Shown: positions 39,619 through 48,116, counted from the first letter of the stretch. The stretch is 64,000 nucleotides of DNA from M50B103 sp041667565 (GCA_964572745.1 CAZNFT010000003.1:7922-71921), one strand, 5' to 3'. Numbers and translations are program-made. The notes: generated by a model not told the origin, from the sequence alone.

Positions 39619-40518
39619 ATGAAAAAACTCTTAGCTTTATGTTTTTCCCTCTTTGCAATATCCTTTGCGATAGCCCCCGTTTTTGATGCACAAAAAGCCT
39701 TTTCTTTGCTTGAAGATCAAGTTGACATGGGGCCTCGATATCCCGGTAGTCCGGGACAAATAATATGCCGTGATTGGATAGTGGCTCTGTGTAATGAACA
39801 TGCAGATACTGTTATTGTTCAGGAATTTCAAGCTTATCGTCCAGATAATCAAACTTATATAAGATCTTATAATATTATTGCCAGATTTTCTCCGGAATTA
39901 AAAAATCGGGTGATGTTAAGTGCACACTGGGATACGCGCCCAATATCCGATATGGATATTTTGCATTACAACACACCGGTTCCAGGAGCTAATGATGGTG
40001 CAAGTGGAACAGCGGTTTTACTCGAAACCCTCAGACACATAAAGCACATGGATCTGAATATAGGCCTAGATATTGCTTTTTGGGATGCAGAAGATATGGG
40101 CATTGCAGGAAGTGGTGCTTATTTTTGCCAAGGTTCGGAATTTTATGCCTATAATCCCATATTGCCAAAACCCAAGAAAGGTATTTTGATCGATATGATA
40201 GGTGATTACGACCTATCACTCCCTATCGAAGGAAATTCAATGAAATATGCACCCAAGCTTGTGCAAGAAGTTTATGCAATAGGCCAAAAATTAGGATATG
40301 GTCATATTTACAAACAAAAAATTGGCCCGGAAATTTTTGATGATCATATTCCACTTAATACCATCGCAGATATACCAACAATTGACTTAATTGATTTCTC
40401 TTATGAATATCAAGGTCGCAATCTTTGGCATACGCCCAGAGATTTACCAAAATATTGCTCCCCTCAAAGTCTGAAGGCCATAGGAGATGTTCTAATATTT
40501 TGGTTAAAGAGTCAATAA
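39619..40518 (+). CDS. Exported M28 family protein, glutaminyl-peptide cyclotransferase-like
   Basis: The 299-residue protein has a signal peptide and an M28/glutaminyl-cyclase fold. Single-zinc ligands of glutaminyl cyclase can be matched to Asp126 (GANDGASG), Glu158 (WDAEDMG) and His271 (LWHTPRD). The stretch FDDHIPL followed by IPTIDLIDF is very close to the DDHIPF segment of animal and Bacteroidota type II glutaminyl cyclases. The family turns N-terminal Gln into pyroglutamate after signal-peptide removal. It starts one base after the sprA stop, so it is probably co-translated with the T9SS translocon. An M28 aminopeptidase is the alternative, but the cyclase-specific motifs make it less likely. 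Confidence 0.8.
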   Translation: MKKLLALCFSLFAISFAIAPVFDAQKAFSLLEDQVDMGPRYPGSPGQIICRDWIVALCNEHADTVIVQEFQAYRPDNQTYIRSYNIIARFSPELKNRVMLSAHWDTRPISDMDILHYNTPVPGANDGASGTAVLLETLRHIKHMDLNIGLDIAFWDAEDMGIAGSGAYFCQGSEFYAYNPILPKPKKGILIDMIGDYDLSLPIEGNSMKYAPKLVQEVYAIGQKLGYGHIYKQKIGPEIFDDHIPLNTIADIPTIDLIDFSYEYQGRNLWHTPRDLPKYCSPQSLKAIGDVLIFWLKSQ

Positions 40519-40575
40519 ATAAAATACTGGACTTATAGCTAAGTATATATTAAATTAGAAAAAGGACAGATTTCT

Positions 40576-41247
40576 ATGGATCAATACTATTTAGTTAGAA
40601 GTCTTGATATTACAAAAGAAATTCCCGCGTGGGATTCCGCTTTTTGGGAGAAAGCCCCAATAGCCAATATAGATCATTTCCATGTAAAAAGTTCAAAACA
40701 TCACCCTAAAACACAGGTTAAACTCCAATATAGCGATGAGGCTATTTATCTGACATTTCGAGTAGAGGATAAATATGTTCGTGCTGTTCATACGGAATAC
40801 AATGCTCCGGTCAATGAAGATTCCTGTGTGGAATGGTTTATAAAACCTCCAAAGGCAGAAGGATATTATAATTTTGAATTTAACGCTATTGGGACTTTAC
40901 ATGTAAATTATATCATAGATCCCGAAAGAGATGAAAATGGCAAACGAAAAAATGTTCGTCCTATTCCCAAAGATCACGCAAAACAGATAGAAGTTTCAAG
41001 CTCTTTCAAAGAACCTATAGAAAACGAGATAATTGCTGATACGATCTGGTTTCTTACTATAAAAATACCTTTTGAATTTTTTGACTTATATACAGATATC
41101 AAGAAGATAAATGGCTCAATCTGGCAGGGCAATTTATATAAATGCGGAGATAAAACTTCACATTCACATTGGGCGGCGTGGAGTCCTGTTGCTGAGCTGA
41201 ATTTTCATCAACCTAAGCACTTTGGAGAATTCATTTTCAGTGATTAG
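40576..41247 (+). CDS. CBM9-like carbohydrate-binding domain protein
   Basis: The 223-residue protein without a signal peptide matches the layout of the CBM9-like fold found alone in many FCB genomes: IPAWDSAFWEKAPIANIDHF, VKLQYSDEAIYLTFRVEDKYV, and EDSCVEWFIKPP with FEFNAIGTLHV. The family name implies sugar binding, but stand-alone members are of unknown function. Lack of an export signal suggests a cytoplasmic location. It sits 57 bases after the glutaminyl cyclase gene with a GGAC site before the ATG. Confidence 0.75.
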   Translation: MDQYYLVRSLDITKEIPAWDSAFWEKAPIANIDHFHVKSSKHHPKTQVKLQYSDEAIYLTFRVEDKYVRAVHTEYNAPVNEDSCVEWFIKPPKAEGYYNFEFNAIGTLHVNYIIDPERDENGKRKNVRPIPKDHAKQIEVSSSFKEPIENEIIADTIWFLTIKIPFEFFDLYTDIKKINGSIWQGNLYKCGDKTSHSHWAAWSPVAELNFHQPKHFGEFIFSD

Positions 41248-41281
41248 CCTTCATACCTTATCTTAAAACAGGGAGACGATC

Positions 41282-42079
41282 ATGAAGGGAAAATTAAAAA
41301 TGAAGCGGTATTGTACGGGGAAGCTGCACGGCACAGCAGTATTTTTGGATATTAGAAACTTTCTTGGAATATCCGGTATTTTAGAAAATGAAAAGATCTG
41401 TAAATTTGTCATTGATGTTATGGAACCCTTATCTTATTGCGTTATTAAGCATAGTGGAAGGGTTTGCCAGATCCAAGGGGATGGCATTATGGCAATATTT
41501 GAACATAATGATAATCCCCATCATGCAATATCGGCAGTTGAATGTGCCTTAGATATGCAGGCTATTCTTGATAAGCTTAATCCTATTGAAATGGATGGCA
41601 TACGAATTCCTTTAAAAGCAAGAATTGGTGTTTGTTGCGGTGATATGTATGCCTGTTTCTTGAATGTTCAAGGTCATAAAGAATATCTTGTTTTAGGAAA
41701 AAGCGTTAATCTGGCTTCCCGTTATCAAAATATCAACAAACATTATAATACGAAGATACTGGTGGATGAAAGCGTCTTTAGCTATATTAAAGAGTATATT
41801 ATTACCCGTAAACTAGATAATGTTAAAATCGAAGGCTGTGGTGATAATAAACAACTATATGAAATTCTTTACGATAGGCGTGAAGAGGAGCATAGGCATA
41901 GAATAAAAGCTCATTACGAAAAGGGTCTTGTAAATTATTTGCAAGGAAATCTGGATGATGCCATTCATTGGTTTTCTATGGTATCGGAAGACAAGGCAAG
42001 CTATTTAATGATGGAGCGATGTCAGGAAATGAAGATTTTGCAGGATGTGAAAGCAAAAGAAGCTAAAAAGAAAAAATAA
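41282..42079 (+). CDS. Soluble class III adenylate/guanylate cyclase
   Basis: The 265-residue protein is a cyclase homology domain making cAMP or cGMP. The two metal-binding aspartates are Asp23 (FLDIRNF) and Asp67 (IQGDGIMA), and the transition-state Asn and Arg are in SVNLASRYQ. About 70 C-terminal residues form a TPR-like helix pair (HYEKGLVNYLQGNLDDAIHWFSMV) and a lysine-rich tail. There is no membrane or sensor domain, so activation must come from a partner or the TPR-like tail. A GGGAG site precedes ATG 41282. Base specificity cannot be read with confidence. Confidence 0.85.
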   Translation: MKGKLKMKRYCTGKLHGTAVFLDIRNFLGISGILENEKICKFVIDVMEPLSYCVIKHSGRVCQIQGDGIMAIFEHNDNPHHAISAVECALDMQAILDKLNPIEMDGIRIPLKARIGVCCGDMYACFLNVQGHKEYLVLGKSVNLASRYQNINKHYNTKILVDESVFSYIKEYIITRKLDNVKIEGCGDNKQLYEILYDRREEEHRHRIKAHYEKGLVNYLQGNLDDAIHWFSMVSEDKASYLMMERCQEMKILQDVKAKEAKKKK

Positions 42080-42088
42080 GAGGTATGC

Positions 42089-43297
42089 ATGCACTATATT
42101 TTATTGGGAGCTGGACTGCTATTTGGAGCATTGATCGTTTATATTGTTTTTCAATTTGTTCTTAAAAAAAAAGCTCAGGAAGCTGAAGCTCATAGGGAAT
42201 TATTATCAGAAGCAAACAATCAAATTGCTCGCTTAGAAACTGAAAAACTTGGACTTGAAAGAGAAAAAGAGCTTTTAAGGGAACAGAGTGCCAAAGATGA
42301 AACGCTGCAAAAGACTTTGAGCGAACGCTTTAAAAATCTTGCCAATGAAATATTCGATGAAAAAAGTAAAAAAAACACTGATACAATTAAGTTAGTCCTT
42401 GCACCCATAGAAAAAGATATTGATCAATTTCGAAAAAAGATTGAGGAATTGAATTCTGGTACGACGCATAGAATGGCAAGTTTAACTTCAACGATAAATG
42501 AATTGAAAGAACTGAATAAAGATATTACAGAAGAAACTGCAAACTTAACCAAAGCTTTAAAAGGTGATGTAAAAAAACAAGGGAATTGGGGGGAATTAAT
42601 TCTTGAGCGCTTATTGGAAATATCGGGCTTAAAAAAAGGAATTGAATACGAGACCCAATCTGCTTTTAATGATGAAGAAGGTCGCCGCGTTCTTGATATT
42701 CTGATCAAATTACCTGAAAATAAACATCTTATTATTGACTCAAAGGTTTCTTTGGTAGATTATGAGCGCTTGACTAAAGCTGAAACTCCTGAAGAAATTG
42801 ACCGCTGCAAGAAAGCTTTGAGCATTTCGATAAAAACACATGTTGACGATCTGGCAAGCAAACACTATCAAACAATTAAAGGTCTGAACTCACCGGATTA
42901 TGTTTTTATGTTCATTCCCATTGAAGGTGCCTTTTATTCAATTTTTGAAGAGGATATGTCTTTATACCAATATGCCATAAATAAAAATGTCATGATCGTA
43001 AGTCCAACGACCCTTTTGGCCAGCTTAAGAACAGTATCGGCATTATGGCAGCAAGAAAATCAAACGAAGAACGCACTTGAAATTGCTTCAGAAAGCGGAA
43101 AGTTGCTGGATAAATTTGTATCGTTTTACGATGATTTCCAAAAGATTGGCAGACAGTTACAAACTGTACAGAATTCTTATGATGATGCTGAAAACAAATT
43201 AAAGACCGGCAAGGGCAACCTAGTAAGTCGCGCTCAAAAGATCCAGGATATGGGCGCAACGCCTAGCAAGCAACTTCCTAAGACTACTGAAGAATAG
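42089..43297 (+). CDS. rmuC: DNA recombination protein RmuC
   Basis: RmuC limits recombination at inverted repeats and may be a nuclease of the PD-(D/E)XK fold. The 402-residue protein has one N-terminal membrane segment (residues 2-22), a long coiled coil (about 25-130), and the conserved RmuC core: KKQGNWGELILERLLEISGL, HLIIDSKVSLVDYERL, and SPDYVFMFIPIEGAF. The DSK of the second motif is consistent with the nuclease fold. It follows the cyclase gene after 9 bases and ends the collinear block that started at pcrA. Confidence 0.95.
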   Translation: MHYILLGAGLLFGALIVYIVFQFVLKKKAQEAEAHRELLSEANNQIARLETEKLGLEREKELLREQSAKDETLQKTLSERFKNLANEIFDEKSKKNTDTIKLVLAPIEKDIDQFRKKIEELNSGTTHRMASLTSTINELKELNKDITEETANLTKALKGDVKKQGNWGELILERLLEISGLKKGIEYETQSAFNDEEGRRVLDILIKLPENKHLIIDSKVSLVDYERLTKAETPEEIDRCKKALSISIKTHVDDLASKHYQTIKGLNSPDYVFMFIPIEGAFYSIFEEDMSLYQYAINKNVMIVSPTTLLASLRTVSALWQQENQTKNALEIASESGKLLDKFVSFYDDFQKIGRQLQTVQNSYDDAENKLKTGKGNLVSRAQKIQDMGATPSKQLPKTTEE

Positions 43298-43311
43298 TTT
43301 ATAATTAATAA

Positions 43312-43349
43312 AACCCTATGCATAAGTTCCCATCTAAGCATTTAGGGTT
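43312..43349 (+). terminator. Possible terminator after rmuC
   Basis: AACCCTATGC and GCATTTAGGGTT can form an imperfect stem with a two-base bulge, followed by AAAATTTT and pyrimidine-rich sequence. It is weaker than the other terminators in the window. A TATAAT hexamer at 43414-43419 further down may be part of the promoter of the sigma factor operon, but no -35 box at standard spacing is visible. Confidence 0.4.
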
Positions 43350-43491
43350 AAAATTTTCCTTTCCCTTTTTTCCTTTACTAGCTTTTGCCTTTTTATTTTT
43401 GCCTTGATTCTTGTATAATTGAAAGATTCAATAAATAATTTGTTAACATTTCCACATGCATGGGGTCTTTATAGTAAGAGACAGGTAGGAC

Positions 43492-43962
43492 ATGGTAAAT
43501 AAACGAGAATTCGAAAATTGGGTGAAGGACTACCATGACCGTATCTACGCAAGGATCTTTCATATTGTGGGAAATGAGGACGACGCTTTAGATGTTACGC
43601 AAGATGTGTTTTTAAAGGCCTACAAGAAGCGTTCTACCTTTCGCGGGGATTCGTCTCCCTATACATGGTTGCGTCGCATAGCGACGAACTATGCCTTGAA
43701 TTTCGTTACTCGTGGCAAGACTAAGCTCTGGAATGAGTTCCACGATTACCAACATGAGCAAGAAGTGGAAGAAAAAGAAGAACGCGTCTTTCAAAAATCT
43801 TGGCTGGATCATCTATCCAAGATGGAACGCAAAGTTGTCGAGAGCAGAGTTTTTGATAAATTATCTTTTCGCGACGTAGCAGAAGCTTTAGATACGACTG
43901 AAAATTCTGCAAAGGTCCTTTACCACAAAGCAATAAAAAAACTGCAACAGGTAGTAAAATGA
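43492..43962 (+). CDS. ECF-family RNA polymerase sigma factor
   Basis: The 156-residue protein has sigma-70 region 2 (DDALDVTQDVFLKAYKKRSTFRGDSSPYTWLRRIATNYALNF, written here only to mark the DVTQDVFLKAY core) and region 4 (VVESRVFDKLSFRDVAEAL, TTENSAKVLYHKA). Regions 1.1 and 3 are absent, as in extracytoplasmic-function factors. A GGTAGGA site precedes the ATG. It overlaps by four bases with the zinc-finger anti-sigma gene, which probably controls it, and two Spy-like periplasmic protein genes follow in the same unit. Confidence 0.92.
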   Translation: MVNKREFENWVKDYHDRIYARIFHIVGNEDDALDVTQDVFLKAYKKRSTFRGDSSPYTWLRRIATNYALNFVTRGKTKLWNEFHDYQHEQEVEEKEERVFQKSWLDHLSKMERKVVESRVFDKLSFRDVAEALDTTENSAKVLYHKAIKKLQQVVK

Positions 43963-44405
43963 AATGTGAACAAGTACAAGAGCTATTTCCCGAGCTGTTA
44001 GAGGGAAAGGGGACTTATCCCGAAGCTGAAAAGCATCTGGAAAGATGTGCCGAATGCAAGACACTCTTTCATGTGTTTAAAAGTATTGCAGACGAGAGAG
44101 ATGTTTGTCTCGATTGCGAAAAACGCGAATCCAATCTTACAATAATACAAAAAAAGATGAAACGTCACGATAGATTCGTTTTTACCCGTCGCGTTTCTTC
44201 GCTGGCGGCAATATTCTTGCTGGCTATTGTAAGCATCTTTAATATCAATGGATCAGGACAGGCTATGCTCGCTGATATTAGCGATGATGTACTGTATCTG
44301 CAGTCTGAGAGCAATATGGTTCCTGATGTCAATATGGATAATGATGCGATCATCGCTTATCTTAGCGAATACGAAAGCATTGAAACTTTAGCAACTTTGT
44401 TCTAA
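43959..44405 (+). CDS. Putative zinc-finger anti-sigma factor
   Basis: The 148-residue protein has an N-terminal zf-HC2-like motif (EKHLERCAECKTLF, His-x3-Cys-x2-Cys with Cys3 as likely fourth ligand) and one membrane segment (SSLAAIFLLAIVSIFNI, about residues 78-95), with a short periplasmic tail. This is the layout of membrane-bound anti-sigma factors that release their ECF partner on envelope stress. Four-base overlap with the sigma gene supports the pairing. An extra Cys pair (CLDCEK, near residue 50) is notable and could bind metal or sense redox state. Confidence 0.82.
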   Translation: MKCEQVQELFPELLEGKGTYPEAEKHLERCAECKTLFHVFKSIADERDVCLDCEKRESNLTIIQKKMKRHDRFVFTRRVSSLAAIFLLAIVSIFNINGSGQAMLADISDDVLYLQSESNMVPDVNMDNDAIIAYLSEYESIETLATLF

Positions 44406-44421
44406 GAACAAGGAGAAAAAT

Positions 44422-44928
44422 ATGAAAAAAGCATTAACACTTATGCTTATCTTAAGTCTTGCATTTGGCGCTCTGTTTGCCAGGGAAGGTCGGGGCAGAC
44501 GACACAATCCAGTGAATGAACAACCCTATTATCAGTACATGATCTTTAGAATGACAGAAGAGTTAGAGCTTACGCAGGAACAGGCGGAAAAGTTATTCCC
44601 GGTGAATCGACCCTACCGAAACGCTAAGCATGAATTACATATATTGATGAATGAGCTAAGTGAAGAGGTCTATAGCAAAGAAGAAATTACGAAAGCAGAT
44701 CTTCAGGCATACAAGAAAAAAATTTATGATCTAAAAAAGCAAGAATTGGACTTGGATGAAAAATATTATGCTGACGTAGAAAAATTTCTCGATCCTGAAC
44801 AAGTCGCAAAATTGATATTTTTTGAACCACGTTTTAGACGAGAACTATCTCGTGAGTTAAAACAACGATATGTACCCGAAAATGAAAAAAGAAGAGAGAA
44901 AAACACTTTCTTTAGAAATAGAAAATAA
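44422..44928 (+). CDS. Spy/CpxP-like periplasmic protein
   Basis: The 168-residue protein has a signal peptide (TLMLILSLAFGALFA) and a helical, strongly charged mature part with the LTQEQAEKLFPV motif that marks the Spy/CpxP and related LTxxQ families. These proteins act as periplasmic chaperones or sensors of metal and folding stress. It lies 16 bases after the anti-sigma gene and is probably co-transcribed with it; it may modulate the anti-sigma factor. Confidence 0.75.
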   Translation: MKKALTLMLILSLAFGALFAREGRGRRHNPVNEQPYYQYMIFRMTEELELTQEQAEKLFPVNRPYRNAKHELHILMNELSEEVYSKEEITKADLQAYKKKIYDLKKQELDLDEKYYADVEKFLDPEQVAKLIFFEPRFRRELSRELKQRYVPENEKRREKNTFFRNRK

Positions 44929-44940
44929 AAGGAGATAGAG

Positions 44941-45486
44941 ATGAAACACAAACACATTATAATTAGCCTTTCGCTTCTTCTGGTTGCCAGTATGGCATTT
45001 GCAGGACTTGGAAGAGGACGCCAGATGGACAATTATGGAAGAGGGCGTCAGCCAGCTAATTACGGACCACGCTATAATGTAGCTGAATGTATATTGAGCG
45101 ATGAAGAGCGCGATCAGGTCCAAGCTGCAAGATATGATTATGAAAAATCAGCCATTCCAATGCGTTCTGATATCAGAGTTCTGAGGATGGAAGCTAATCA
45201 AATGATCATGGATGGTAAATCACAGAAAGATATTTCAGCTAAGCTTGATAAAGCCAATGCTCTTAGAGCTGAGATGACAGAAAAAAAACTTGATCATCAG
45301 CTGGCGGTCAGAAAGATCGTCGGTGAAGATAAATACAAACAAATGGGCATGGCAACAAGAGCCTATACCGGCAGAGGAAATTATGCTCCAGCTGGTAATA
45401 GACAAAACAGGTTTCAATGTGATGACTATGGCTATCGCAGAAGCGGAAATTCACGTCCTCGCAATAGTGGCAGACGTCGTTACTAA
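44941..45486 (+). CDS. Second Spy/CpxP-like periplasmic protein, Arg/Gly-rich ends
   Basis: The 181 residues begin with a signal peptide (SLSLLLVASMAFA). The mature protein starts with an Arg-Gly-rich repeat (GRGRQMDNYGRGRQPANYG), has a central alpha-helical region of Spy/CpxP type (LSDEERDQVQAARYDYEKSA, then DIRVLRMEANQM), and ends in another Arg-rich tail (SGNSRPRNSGRRRY). The basic, disordered ends could bind polyanions such as LPS or nucleic acid. An AAGGAG site precedes the ATG. It closes the sigma factor operon and a terminator follows. Confidence 0.72.
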   Translation: MKHKHIIISLSLLLVASMAFAGLGRGRQMDNYGRGRQPANYGPRYNVAECILSDEERDQVQAARYDYEKSAIPMRSDIRVLRMEANQMIMDGKSQKDISAKLDKANALRAEMTEKKLDHQLAVRKIVGEDKYKQMGMATRAYTGRGNYAPAGNRQNRFQCDDYGYRRSGNSRPRNSGRRRY

Positions 45487-45518
45487 AAATTAACCTTAAT
45501 TACTTTCCATACATTGGC

Positions 45519-45550
45519 AAAGCCCCGAAGAGATTCGGGGCTTTTTATTT
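45519..45550 (+). terminator. Terminator of the ECF sigma operon
   Basis: The eleven-base stem AAAGCCCCGAA / TTCGGGGCTTT with a GAGA loop is followed by a T-rich stretch. It lies 32 bases after the second Spy-like gene. Confidence 0.92.
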
Positions 45551-45612
45551 TTAATTGAAAATTGAATATTGTACAATGGAGGCATTAAATATTAAAGGAT
45601 GTTTTCTCATTT

Positions 45613-45775
45613 TTAATCATCCTTCACACAGCGTATAGAATTCCCACCCCCAAAATAATTATAATATCGTTGAATATGCTCTTCAGCCAAGGGTATAAAT
45701 CTGTACCATGTTTCGTTCATGTCAAATTCGGTAGTAGTCCAAAAAGCTGCACTATATCCCATTTTATTATATTTA
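45613..45775 (-). pseudogene. 3' fragment of a FISUMP-domain protein gene
   Basis: Reading the minus strand from the IS border gives 53 codons ending in TAA. They match the C-terminal end of the Fibrobacter succinogenes major paralogous (FISUMP) domain: GYSAAFWTTTEFD, then WYRF, then GNSIRCVKDD. In intact genes this follows several hundred residues of lipoprotein or secreted protein. Here the upstream part is cut off by the left inverted repeat of the insertion sequence, and no other FISUMP sequence is found beyond its right end. It is a remnant with no start codon. Confidence 0.65.
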
Positions 45776-46811
45776 GGCTTAATGGTAATTTTGTGAGGCT
45801 AAAATCGCCATAATTTACTGAATATTAGAAAAATAGATACGATTTCTTATTTTATAAATAAAAACATGGTCAAAAAGATGTCCCCGATGCAGTTCTTTAA
45901 GAACTAAAAAGAATGGTAGAAAACGTAATAGACAGAGCTATAAATGTCATAATTGTTCATATCAATTTCAAAGCAAATTAAGAAATATCACCCGCTTTCA
46001 AGATGCCCTTTTTAGTGATTATTCAGATGGTAAACAAAGCCTTGAGCAGTTAGGTAAAAAGTATAATTTGTCTGTCAAAACAATTAGATCTAAGCTTATT
46101 AAACACAAAGTAATAATTCCTAAATATGAGCCTACTGAAACGGTAATTGTTTTGGATACAACATACTGTCGACGAAACTTTGATGTCATGGTTTTTCGCG
46201 ATATATACCAAAAGAATAACCTTCATTGGCAGTATGTTACCTATGAAACCATTAGTTTATACAAACAAGGGATACAAGTTCTAAAACTTAGAGGATGGAG
46301 TATTAAAGCTATCGTTTGTGGCGGTTAGAAGAGGCTTATTTAACGCGTTTCCGGGGATTCCCATGCAGATGTGCCATTTCCAACAATTGGCGATTATACG
46401 TCGTTATTTAACGCAAAATCCTCGTTTAGAAGCACATATTGAATTAAAGAAATTGTCAAATACATTGACAACGATTGATAAAGAATCATGGTTATTTGCC
46501 TTGGATCAATGGTATCAAAAATGGAGTGAATATTTAAAAGAAAAAACCGTAGATCCAATGTCAGGAAAATGGCATTATACTCACAAAAAACCACGCGGTG
46601 CTTATCAAAGTTTAGAACGATATACACCGTATCTTTTTACTTTCCAGGATTATCCCGAATTAGGGATTCCCAATACAACAAATTCATTGGATGGATCCTT
46701 TGCAAACTTGAAATCAAAACTAAGACTTCATCAGGGAATTAAAAGGCAAATGAAAACAATTTTAACTGATCATTTTTTGGCAAAATAGCCTCGCAAAATT
46801 ACCATTAAGCC
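45776..46811 (+). mobile_element. Degenerate IS256-like (variant, zinc-ribbon) insertion sequence
   Basis: The element is 1036 bases long and bounded by 25-base terminal inverted repeats at 45776-45800 and 46787-46811 that differ at one position. The ends begin GGCTTAATGGTAATTTTG. It encodes a transposase with an N-terminal zinc ribbon, in two pieces. The family call rests on the motif pattern (LDTTYC, CHFQQ, NTTNSLDGSF) and is tentative. The 8 bases left (TATATTTA) and right (ACTATCAA) do not match, so no target duplication is visible, which points to a rearrangement or deletion after insertion. Confidence 0.8.
45858..46788 (+). pseudogene. Broken transposase of the IS256-like element
   Basis: The first part (45858-46328) reads as a zinc ribbon (RCPRCSS then KCHNCSYQF), a helix-turn-helix-like segment (KQSLEQLGKKYNLSVKTIRS) and the first acidic motif VIVLDTTYC. 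It has no standard start; ATG 45866 would restore one only after a one-base shift. At 46326 the frame stops, and the rest (46318-46788) continues in the +1 frame with RRGLFNAF, MCHFQQLAIIRRYL and NTTNSLDGSF. At the junction the text is VCGG where relatives as I know them have an Asp before Gly-Arg, so the second catalytic residue seems lost. Two shifts plus this change suggest an inactive gene; programmed frameshifting is a less likely alternative for the second site. Confidence 0.75.
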
Positions 46812-46874
46812 ACTATCAACTTTTCGACAATCCAGCAGGCCTTCGCTTCTCTCACGCACCAGCTGGAAGGTCAA

Positions 46875-48068
46875 TCATATACGGAGTATGGCTTCCGCCA
46901 GTTCTTTCGCTAAAGCATCACACAATTCGAAATCGTTAGGTTTTGCTGAGTATTTAGCTTCGATAGAATCGCCAATCTTATTCCAGCCCAATTCTTCTAC
47001 ATGTTTGTTTAGGGCTTTTACGCCACCGCCGCTCCAAGTGGAAGTCCCTAATATGGCAACATGCCTAGACGCCATTTTGCGTTCTTGGAATTTATGAACG
47101 ATCTGCATGACTGAAGGGAATAGGGCATTATTGTAGGCGGGGGAGGCTAGGACAACACCATTATATTTCCATACGGCAGATAGTATATATGAAGGATGGG
47201 TTTCTGAAGCATCGTATACTTCGACTTCTGGGACGCCGTTTTCTTTAAGTTTGCGCGCAAAGTAGTCAGCCAGTTCTTCTGTATGACCATACATTGATCC
47301 ATAAATAACTACGACGCCGGCTTGGGTTTCTTCGCGACTCCATTTATCGTAGCGTGTTAATGCCCAGGCGGGATCTTTGCGGAAAACAGGTCCATGAGTG
47401 GAAGCTATAATTTTAATAGGAACACCTTCAAGAGTTTTGAACGCGCGTTGTACATTCTTGCCATATTTACCGACAATATTTGAATAGTAACGGCGCATCT
47501 CATTTTCGTAGCGATCTATGTTAAGTTCATCGTCAAAGATGCCACCATCTAAAGATTTGAAAGATCCAAAGGCGTCACCAGAAAATAGAATGCCGTCTTT
47601 TTCATCAAATGTCATCATCGTTTCAGGCCAATGAACCATAGGTGTAGAATAAAATTTAAGAGATCTATCGCCAGTCTCTAAAACATCGCCATGAGCAATG
47701 ACTAATTTATTTTTACATTTCCCATAAAAGCCATCAAGGAATTTAAATGTATTCACATTACCCACAATAATGAGATCGGGATAAGATTTTAGCAAGGATG
47801 TTAAAGCACCGGAATGATCGGGTTCTGTGTGATTTACAACTAAATAATCTAAGGGTTTCCCCTGTAGAATATCTTGAATCTCAGTAATAAATGAATCCGT
47901 ATTGGATGATTCAACGGTATCAACTAAGATGGTTTTTGTATCATTGATTAAATAGGCATTATATGAAACGCCTTGAGGTATTGGCCAAAGATTTTCAAAA
48001 CGAGAGGTGCGACGGTCGTTGACTCCCAAATAGTATACGTTTTCAGCTAATTTTATATTACGGTTCAT
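46875..48068 (-). CDS. FprA-family A-type flavoprotein (flavodiiron protein)
   Basis: Flavodiiron proteins reduce oxygen to water or NO to N2O and protect anaerobes. The 397-residue protein has an N-terminal metallo-beta-lactamase-like domain with the diiron ligands in NHTEPDHSG and STHGPVF, and a C-terminal flavodoxin domain (VVIYGSMYGHTEELADYFA) that binds FMN. Length and the lack of a rubredoxin extension place it in class A. An AAGGAG site precedes the ATG. It is a single-gene unit on the minus strand; the electron donor is not encoded nearby. Confidence 0.95.
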   Translation of the reverse strand: MNRNIKLAENVYYLGVNDRRTSRFENLWPIPQGVSYNAYLINDTKTILVDTVESSNTDSFITEIQDILQGKPLDYLVVNHTEPDHSGALTSLLKSYPDLIIVGNVNTFKFLDGFYGKCKNKLVIAHGDVLETGDRSLKFYSTPMVHWPETMMTFDEKDGILFSGDAFGSFKSLDGGIFDDELNIDRYENEMRRYYSNIVGKYGKNVQRAFKTLEGVPIKIIASTHGPVFRKDPAWALTRYDKWSREETQAGVVVIYGSMYGHTEELADYFARKLKENGVPEVEVYDASETHPSYILSAVWKYNGVVLASPAYNNALFPSVMQIVHKFQERKMASRHVAILGTSTWSGGGVKALNKHVEELGWNKIGDSIEAKYSAKPNDFELCDALAKELAEAILRI

Positions 48069-48116
48069 TAAAACTCCTTTTTTTATTTCAACTGTAAATA
48101 TACAAAAAAATTAGAT

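Noticed and set aside
43399..43419. TTGCCT followed by TATAAT as a complete promoter for the sigma operon.
   Set aside because: The spacing between the possible boxes is far from 17 bases; only the TATAAT part can be noted.
46812..46874. Sequence right of the IS, considered as the missing N-terminal part of the FISUMP gene.
   Set aside because: Translation on the minus strand meets stops and shows no FISUMP-like residues; it is only 63 bases next to the FprA stop codon.
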